A stretch of 17,922 bases of DNA from Candidatus Omnitrophota bacterium (lineage in GTDB: Bacteria > Omnitrophota > Gorgyraeia > Gygaellales > Profunditerraquicolaceae), in NCBI GenBank assembly GCA_023247875.1, contig JAHFFQ010000012.1, positions 1-17,922 of the forward strand, in the 5' to 3' direction. Every line of letters starts with the position of its first letter. Position 1 is the first letter of the stretch. Below are positions 13,551 to 17,922 of the stretch, piece by piece. A model generated the notes under the pieces. It searched no databases. It was given only the letters and a program-made list of their open reading frames with translations, and was not told the origin of the DNA. Both the position numbers and the translations under genes were made by a program.

Positions 13551-14162
13551 TTATTTCTTAACAAGTTCCACGGTATCAAAATAAAGCGTGCCCTTTGACT
13601 CAGGCAACGGCTCAAACTGGAATACCTTGATCGGGAAATCCAACTGGCCGTTCTTGTCCGCGCCATCCGGCTGCCAGTCATCACGCACCATGAATTTATC
13701 AAATTTACAAACGATCTGCTTCCAGCCCTTGAAATTATCCTCAAGCATAAAACGCCAGATCTCTCCACCGTTATCTTTTATATCAAAAGCGATCTTTGCT
13801 TTGGAATCCATGCCGTACATATAAAAACTTATGGCACTGTAATTCTCCCATTTGATATCCTCCGGCTTTAGCGACCAGTTGGCATTTTTGGCATCCAGGC
13901 CTGTGCCGCGGGCAACATAAATATACCCTCCGGGTGCTGCGTCATAGACAACCTTAAGCGCCTGGTTACCGGTATTCTTAATGTCGGTAGCCTGGGTAAC
14001 CTCCACGCCCGAACCGTTACCTGAGCCGAAATCAACCGTGCCTTCCGGACCGCCGGAAACCGAGATCTCAAAATCATCGATCAGTAAATTGTTACCTGCC
14101 GCAAAACATAATCCCGCCACTCCTAAAACCAGAGCTGCTGACAAAACTATTACCTTTCTCAT
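13551..14162 (-). CDS. Secreted CBM11/CIA30-like jelly-roll protein
   Basis: A 203-residue exported protein with a signal peptide (MRKVIVLSAALVLGVAGLCFA, cleavage likely after Ala21). The mature part, opening NLLIDDFE and containing GNQALKVVYDA, FYMYGMDSKAKIAFDIKDNGGE, GWKQIVCKFDKF and FEPLPESKGTLYFDTVEL, is a beta-sandwich of the carbohydrate-binding family 11 / CIA30 type. It has no catalytic domain, so binding a glycan or other surface ligand is the likely role. It sits in the middle of the polyketide-like operon, 14 bp after the SDR gene, where an exported binding protein is unexpected. Confidence 0.75.
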   Translation of the reverse strand: MRKVIVLSAALVLGVAGLCFAAGNNLLIDDFEISVSGGPEGTVDFGSGNGSGVEVTQATDIKNTGNQALKVVYDAAPGGYIYVARGTGLDAKNANWSLKPEDIKWENYSAISFYMYGMDSKAKIAFDIKDNGGEIWRFMLEDNFKGWKQIVCKFDKFMVRDDWQPDGADKNGQLDFPIKVFQFEPLPESKGTLYFDTVELVKK

Positions 14163-14176
14163 TTTATTCTCCTTTA

Positions 14177-14953
14177 CTATTTCCCCGGATGCTGCTGTTT
14201 AAACGGTATTACCGGCGCAGTCCAAGGTGTCTGCTGATTGATCACCGATATCTCAAGGGGGCATACATTTGCCGGAACAGTCAGGGCAAAACGCACCGCA
14301 TCCTCAATTGCCTCAGTGCCCATTAAACGCGAGCTTTCGCTGGTGATATCCTTAAGTTTACCGGTAAGATCCGTATCGGTTACCCCGGGTAAAATTGAAG
14401 TGACCTTGATCCCATGGTCGCGCAACTCCCAGAATAAACCTTTGGAAAAAGCGCGTAAGCCCACCTTAAGGGAACTATAAACGATAAAATTTCTCGGGAC
14501 AGGGTCAACCAGGGTGGAACCGGAAACTATGTTGATGATCGCCCCGTACTTCTGCTTCATCATGTCGTTGATCACCAGACGGATGAGCCGCACATAACCC
14601 AGATAATTGGTATGCGCCAGCTTTTCAAAATCCTCTATCGGCTGTTCATTAAAAGGGAATTGGCTGGAGACCCCGGCGCAATTGATCAGGATATCCACCT
14701 TGCCGAATTTCGCCTTGGCTTTATTTACCAGGTTTTCCAGGTCCTCTAATTTTGTCACATCGCAAGGAACGGGAAGAACCTCAACCTTATATTTGCCGGA
14801 GATCTCATCAGCGGTTTCCTTTAGGGGGCCCTCTGCCCGCGCGGCAATCGCCAGGTTTATCCCCAAGCTCGCGGCGGTGCAGGCCAAAGCCTTGCCGATA
14901 CCGCGGCTTGCTCCGGTAACAATAGCAATCTTTCCCTTCAGATCTTTGTTCAT
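14177..14953 (-). CDS. Short-chain dehydrogenase/reductase
   Basis: A 258-residue classical SDR. The cofactor motif is TGASRGIG (residues 13-20), with CDVT near 64 and NCAG in place of the usual NNAG near 91. The catalytic set is Ser146, Tyr159 and Lys163 (YSSLK). An arginine in AARAEG after beta-2 favours NADPH. In a cluster with ACP and aromatase/cyclase, a polyketide ketoreductase-like or late tailoring role is plausible. However, the family is too broad to name the substrate. Its start lies 1 bp from the MFS stop, so translation is probably coupled. Confidence 0.88.
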   Translation of the reverse strand: MNKDLKGKIAIVTGASRGIGKALACTAASLGINLAIAARAEGPLKETADEISGKYKVEVLPVPCDVTKLEDLENLVNKAKAKFGKVDILINCAGVSSQFPFNEQPIEDFEKLAHTNYLGYVRLIRLVINDMMKQKYGAIINIVSGSTLVDPVPRNFIVYSSLKVGLRAFSKGLFWELRDHGIKVTSILPGVTDTDLTGKLKDITSESSRLMGTEAIEDAVRFALTVPANVCPLEISVINQQTPWTAPVIPFKQQHPGK

Positions 14954-14954
14954 T

Positions 14955-16085
14955 TTAAGCCTCCCTATTGTTTAATCTAAAAAGCCTCTCCAAGCATAAC
15001 AGTACAAAAAGCGCGCTGCCGCAAATAATAAAACCCAGGCTGAAGCTCTTCTGCATAATCAGGCCGCCCAAACCTGCCCCCAAACCGCCCGCGATAAAAC
15101 GCACCCCGCTATTCAAACTGGCAGCCTCATTCAAAAACTCCTTCGGCAAATCCGTCAGCATAGTGACCAGACCGGCATGATTGAATGTCCATCCCAGACC
15201 CCAGATAACCATGATCAATCCCAGCAGGAATATGGGTAATTTTAATAAGAGCAGCAAAACGCAAAGCAGCATGGCAATAATGCCAAAATTTACCACCTTC
15301 AGGCGGCCTAATTTATCAGCCAGGTAGCCGCCGACAACTTCACCGAATATCCCGCTTAAGCCGGTCAAGGTTACCAGCATGCTTATAACAAACTGGCCTA
15401 AAGAACGCTCGGTTGAAAAATAAACGCCCAGCCATTGCTGCACCCCATAATAGATCATGCTGACGAAGAAAATGTAGGCAAAGATCCTGATAACGCTTTT
15501 ATCCTTGAAGGCTTCCAGATATCTGAAACGAAAACTCCGCCGGCCTTCTTTAAAGCTGGGTAGATAAAGATACATAAAAACCCAAAGGAGCAAGCCTGAA
15601 GCACCGGGGATTATAAATATCCACCGCCAGTGAATGATCCCGCTTAAAAACAAACCCAGCAAAGAAGCGGTGAATGTTGCGCCAAAAAATATCCCGATAT
15701 GCCGGCCCCGTTTATCCTGGCTTATGTGTTTGGCGATGATGATCAAGCCCAAGGGGAATACCGATGCCCCAAAAATACCGGTTATGAGCCTGGCGAAAAA
15801 AAGAGTAGCTATGTTTCCGGAGAACCCTGCCAGGAGATTAGCCAGGGAAAAGATAAGTATGCAGATAAGCTCTACCTTCCGCGCGTCAAAGGCGCGCACA
15901 AGCGGCCCGTAAAAAAGCGCGGCTACCCCATAAGGAAGCATATACAGCCAGATTATCCGGCCCACTACGAATTGAGAAAGAGCAAAATCAGCGGCGATGG
16001 ATGGAACAAGCGCCGCTGCCGCGGCAACATTAAACGATAAAACCGCGGCCTCTAAACAAAAAATGCAAAAGGTTGACCTCTTCAC
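14955..16085 (-). CDS. MFS efflux transporter
   Basis: A 376-residue inner-membrane protein with about 12 hydrophobic helices, belonging to the major facilitator superfamily. The loop 2-3 motif is degenerate (GPLVRAFDARKVEL instead of the usual GxLaDrxGrkxxl), but the matching loop 8-9 motif is good (GGYLADKLGRLKVV). The layout fits drug/proton antiporters of the DHA type. Encoded between aromatase and SDR genes (4-bp overlap and 1-bp gap), it is the likely exporter of the cluster product. Start chosen from the overlap with the upstream gene. Confidence 0.88.
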   Translation of the reverse strand: MKRSTFCIFCLEAAVLSFNVAAAAALVPSIAADFALSQFVVGRIIWLYMLPYGVAALFYGPLVRAFDARKVELICILIFSLANLLAGFSGNIATLFFARLITGIFGASVFPLGLIIIAKHISQDKRGRHIGIFFGATFTASLLGLFLSGIIHWRWIFIIPGASGLLLWVFMYLYLPSFKEGRRSFRFRYLEAFKDKSVIRIFAYIFFVSMIYYGVQQWLGVYFSTERSLGQFVISMLVTLTGLSGIFGEVVGGYLADKLGRLKVVNFGIIAMLLCVLLLLLKLPIFLLGLIMVIWGLGWTFNHAGLVTMLTDLPKEFLNEAASLNSGVRFIAGGLGAGLGGLIMQKSFSLGFIICGSALFVLLCLERLFRLNNREA

Positions 16086-16564
16086 TTAGCCGCTTCTTTT
16101 TCAATGATCTCTTTGAATATCTTCAAATTATGCTGAGAGCCCTCATTAATGAAGCCCTCAACCTGGCTGTCACTGAACTTGGCTTTCGGGTCCATCTGAA
16201 AATGCTGTATCCAGCTCATCTCCACAGGACAGAAGTCCGTGGTTTGGCTTCCGGTAGCCAAAGCCACCCCTTCCGGTTGAGGCGTATAAAGCCAGATGAT
16301 CTTCATATATATAAAAGGGAACTTCGGCTCCTCCCTTTCGGCATAAGCGAAATATTTATCCTTAAAAAGCAGGCGCCAGGATTGCCATGACTTATCATCT
16401 TCATCGGTAAGGCGAAAGGTTATCTTATTGGCCTCTTTTTTAACCACCTCCGCTTTCTTATATTCGGTGCCGAAGAGCTCTGTCCAGCGCGTGATATCAT
16501 TGGAAATATCAAAAACTTTTTCGTATGGCGCGTTAATGATTATGGAATTACACGTATGCCCCAT
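16082..16564 (-). CDS. TcmN-type polyketide aromatase/cyclase (SRPBCC)
   Basis: A 160-residue START/SRPBCC-fold protein. The pattern HTCNSIIINAPYEKVFDISN, ITRWTELF, AEVVKKEANKITFRLT, IYMKIIWLY and WIQHFQMDPKAKFSD matches the N-terminal aromatase/cyclase domain of TcmN and WhiE-ORFVI. These shape the first rings of aromatic polyketides on an ACP. About 14-15 residues after EGV (101-114) have no counterpart in that family and are encoded by a palindromic repeat, making this another in-frame insertion. It lies at a loop between strands, so folding may survive. A good AGGAGG ribosome site precedes the ATG. It overlaps the MFS gene by 4 bp. Confidence 0.85.
   Translation of the reverse strand: MGHTCNSIIINAPYEKVFDISNDITRWTELFGTEYKKAEVVKKEANKITFRLTDEDDKSWQSWRLLFKDKYFAYAEREEPKFPFIYMKIIWLYTPQPEGVALATGSQTTDFCPVEMSWIQHFQMDPKAKFSDSQVEGFINEGSQHNLKIFKEIIEKEAAK
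16223..16264 (-). repeat. Two-hairpin palindromic repeat, copy inside aromatase gene
   Basis: Hairpin one is GGAC-agaa-GTCC, with the same AGAA loop as the intergenic copy. Hairpin two is TTTGGCT-tccggt-AGCCAAA. The order and spacing match the copies at 4010-4048 and 13509-13547, and the minus-strand core TACCGGA is shared with the rlmN copy. It encodes an extra stretch of about 14-15 residues in the aromatase without a frame change. Confidence 0.6.
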
Positions 16565-16604
16565 ATTTCCCTCCTAATATTATGCTATTTTAGATGCCTC
16601 TCTC

Positions 16605-16763
16605 TTAACGGGATGGCTTGGCTTGATTTTGAGCGGGGCGTGCGCAGGCCGAGCGGGCACGGTTTCCGCCGAAGGCGGAAGAGCGAGGCCGAGCATCGAG
16701 CGTAGTGCGCCACGCTGGGGCGCACAAGCGTCCCCGCGAGAAACAAGACAAGACATACCGTTA
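16605..16763 (-). repeat. Fold-back repeat, copy B (between cyclase and aromatase)
   Basis: The reverse complement of this stretch aligns with 10735-10905. Terminal arms are long and imperfectly complementary (TAACGG-ATG-CTTG-CTTG at each end), with GCGGGG pairing CCCCGC. The internal hairpin is GTGCGCC/GGCGCAC around a CCAGCGT loop, and a second one is TTCCGCC/GGCGGAA. The conserved block AACCGTGCCC is present. It fills the gap after the cyclase stop codon inside an otherwise tight operon and ends about 40 nt before the aromatase start. Confidence 0.75.
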
Positions 16764-17564
16764 TCAATCTAAAAGAGCAACCACCCGCGCCCACGCAGCT
16801 CCTGTATTCTTTATGCGTATAGGAAAACAAATAACCTTAAATCCATGCCCGGGGAGCTTCTCCAGATTAGCCAGCCTTTCAATGTGGATGAATTCCCTTT
16901 TTCGTCCGTAAAAATGCGCGGGGTAAAATGTTTTCGGATCCTTTGTTTCCATGAATTCCTTGAGCATAAATCTATATGGCCGGTCAATGCCCATTGTGTC
17001 CACACCAAAGATCTTTATTCCTTTATCCAGAAGATAATCTATTGCCGAGACATCCACTCCGGGGTAATCGCTAAAATACCTGGGTCCGCCGTATAATTTA
17101 TCCACCCCGGTATATAAAAGCACGATGTCCAGGGGCTTTAATTTATAATTTATTTTTGCCAGCGCATTCTCTATATCGGCAGCTGAAATTGTTTCATTGG
17201 GTTTTTTATGGGAGAGGTCTAATTTAACTCCATCCTGGTAACAATATTCAAGAGGGATCTCTTCGGCGGTCTTAGAGGAACGGCCCTCTGAACGTGTGCC
17301 GTAATGAAAAGAGTAATCCAGGTGGGTGCCGATATGCACCGGCGCGTGCACGGTTTCCAGGGATAAGAATTCTTCATCAGGCAGCTGCTCTTTCTTTACG
17401 ATACGGCTGCCCAAGGCATATTTTATCTTGCCCAGCAGGGTCTTTCCCATGATCAGGCGGTTAAATTTTTCCACTCCGGCTTTATGGGATACCCGTTCAA
17501 TAAAAACCTTGTGCACCTCAAAGGCCTTCTCGTCAATTGGCAGGCTCAGGTCAATTATCTTCAT
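16764..17564 (-). CDS. Cyclase-family (kynurenine formamidase-like) hydrolase
   Basis: A 266-residue member of the Cyclase/KynB family (PF04199-type). The metal-binding HxGTHxD motif is HIGTHLDYSFHYG (His77, His81, Asp83, with His87 nearby). The DLSLPID opening and a later FGVDTMGIDRP segment are also typical. Members are formamidases, isatin hydrolases and enzymes placed in polyketide clusters, where they are called cyclases. Position directly after the ACP (4-bp overlap) and before the aromatase favours a polyketide role, but hydrolysis of an amide or lactone is equally possible. Confidence 0.82.
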   Translation of the reverse strand: MKIIDLSLPIDEKAFEVHKVFIERVSHKAGVEKFNRLIMGKTLLGKIKYALGSRIVKKEQLPDEEFLSLETVHAPVHIGTHLDYSFHYGTRSEGRSSKTAEEIPLEYCYQDGVKLDLSHKKPNETISAADIENALAKINYKLKPLDIVLLYTGVDKLYGGPRYFSDYPGVDVSAIDYLLDKGIKIFGVDTMGIDRPYRFMLKEFMETKDPKTFYPAHFYGRKREFIHIERLANLEKLPGHGFKVICFPIRIKNTGAAWARVVALLD

Positions 17565-17797
17565 TTGGCCAGTTTTGACTGGATATTGTTGGCGATCTCG
17601 CTAACCGTTGAGCTTTTGGTGATCTCTTTGGGGCTTAACTTCACTCCGAATGATTTCTCCAGGGCGATCACCGACTCCACCATCTCGGTAGAATCAACCC
17701 CGATAGAGTCCTGCAAAGATACCTCGTCTTTAAGTTCCTCAAGCTTTACCTTTAAGAGATTGCTTAACACTTCCTTTATTTTCGCTTTTGTATCCAT
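17561..17797 (-). CDS. Acyl carrier protein
   Basis: A 78-residue ACP. Ser36 in GVDSTEMVE is the 4'-phosphopantetheine site (usual motif DSL, here DST), flanked by four predicted helices. I chose the ATG at 17797 because a Shine-Dalgarno GGGAGG stands just upstream and it gives the usual ACP length; a longer frame starting at 17863 would add 22 residues overlapping the previous gene. The variant DST and the neighbours suggest a dedicated polyketide carrier rather than the housekeeping fatty-acid AcpP. The stop overlaps the next gene by 4 bp. Confidence 0.9.
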   Translation of the reverse strand: MDTKAKIKEVLSNLLKVKLEELKDEVSLQDSIGVDSTEMVESVIALEKSFGVKLSPKEITKSSTVSEIANNIQSKLAK

Positions 17798-17810
17798 AAA
17801 CGTCCTCCCG

Positions 17811-17922
17811 TCACACTTGCACTTCCCCCTTGGTTGCGGCTGCTTCCCATTTATTGATGCCATTCATAACATCCTGAAAACAAAGTTTGGCCAGCGGGTC
17901 AAAATTACTCTCCATAATACGG
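17811..17922 (-). CDS. C-terminal end of an unidentified upstream gene (partial)
   Basis: An open frame enters from the right edge and ends at TGA (17811-17813), 13 bp before the ACP start. The visible 36 residues include MESNFDPLAKLCFQDV and NGINKWEAAATKG. They do not carry the Gly-rich ending I would expect of a ketosynthase or chain-length factor, and I do not recognise the family. Spacing suggests it belongs to the same operon. Confidence 0.55.
   Translation of the reverse strand, partial: RIMESNFDPLAKLCFQDVMNGINKWEAAATKGEVQV

Noticed and set aside
13496..13768. Minus-strand open frame of 90 codons overlapping the CBM11-like gene
   Set aside because: It overlaps in another frame a protein with clear signal peptide and fold, and runs into the palindromic repeat. 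Composition is Arg/Ser-rich as expected of a shadow.
16585..16830. Minus-strand open frame of 81 codons across repeat B
   Set aside because: It consists largely of the repeat and the end of the cyclase gene read in another frame. No family resemblance.
1..17922. CRISPR array, insertion sequence transposase, integrase or rRNA
   Set aside because: No regularly spaced direct repeats, no transposase or integrase protein and no rRNA-like stretch were seen.

Overview
The window looks like a chromosomal piece of an uncultivated Gram-negative bacterium. It encodes a lipoprotein with a lipobox, a secreted jelly-roll protein, FeoAB and an RlmN. The mix of a tRNA-adjacent LAGLIDADG gene, type II-polyketide-like enzymes and many small fold-back repeats would fit Candidatus Omnitrophota, but that placement is inference, not proof. 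Apart from tRNA-Leu and the small gene behind it, everything is on the minus strand.

Region 1 (1-720): a minus-strand tRNA-Ala(GGC) and a plus-strand tRNA-Leu(CAA) diverge from a 78-bp spacer with interlocking promoters. Directly behind tRNA-Leu lies a short LAGLIDADG-type gene that stops where a second motif would be expected. A minus-strand intrinsic terminator closes the operon coming from the right.

Region 2 (721-10727): eleven tightly packed minus-strand genes, with overlaps or gaps of at most 16 bp, probably form one transcript. In order of transcription: fluoride channel CrcB, DUF190 protein, NP-I nucleoside phosphorylase, MtnA/eIF2B-like sugar-1-phosphate isomerase, class II aldolase fused to an SCP2 domain, aldehyde dehydrogenase, AMP-forming acyl-CoA synthetase, RlmN, GDSL lipoprotein, FeoA, FeoB. 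The five central enzymes match the logic of a 'DHAP shunt': nucleoside to sugar-1-P to ketose-1-P to DHAP plus an aldehyde, then to acid and acyl-CoA. Natural substrates could be 5'-deoxyadenosine, methylthioadenosine, a plain nucleoside or another 5'-modified nucleoside.

Region 3 (10728-12158): an accessory insert. An AT-rich AbiJ-like abortive-infection gene sits between two different fold-back repeats.

Region 4 (12159-17922): a second minus-strand cluster running in from beyond the right edge. It holds an acyl carrier protein, a Cyclase-family protein, a TcmN-type aromatase/cyclase, an MFS transporter, an SDR ketoreductase-like enzyme, a secreted CBM11-like protein, a small charged protein and an amidohydrolase. 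This is the tailoring and export part of what looks like an aromatic (type II) polyketide pathway. No ketosynthase is inside the window.

Cross-cutting signals: (i) a 160-170-bp fold-back repeat occurs twice (10735-10905 and 16605-16763) with compensatory changes in its stems; (ii) a short two-hairpin palindromic repeat occurs three times, once between genes and twice as an in-frame insertion of about 15 codons, in rlmN and in the aromatase gene.
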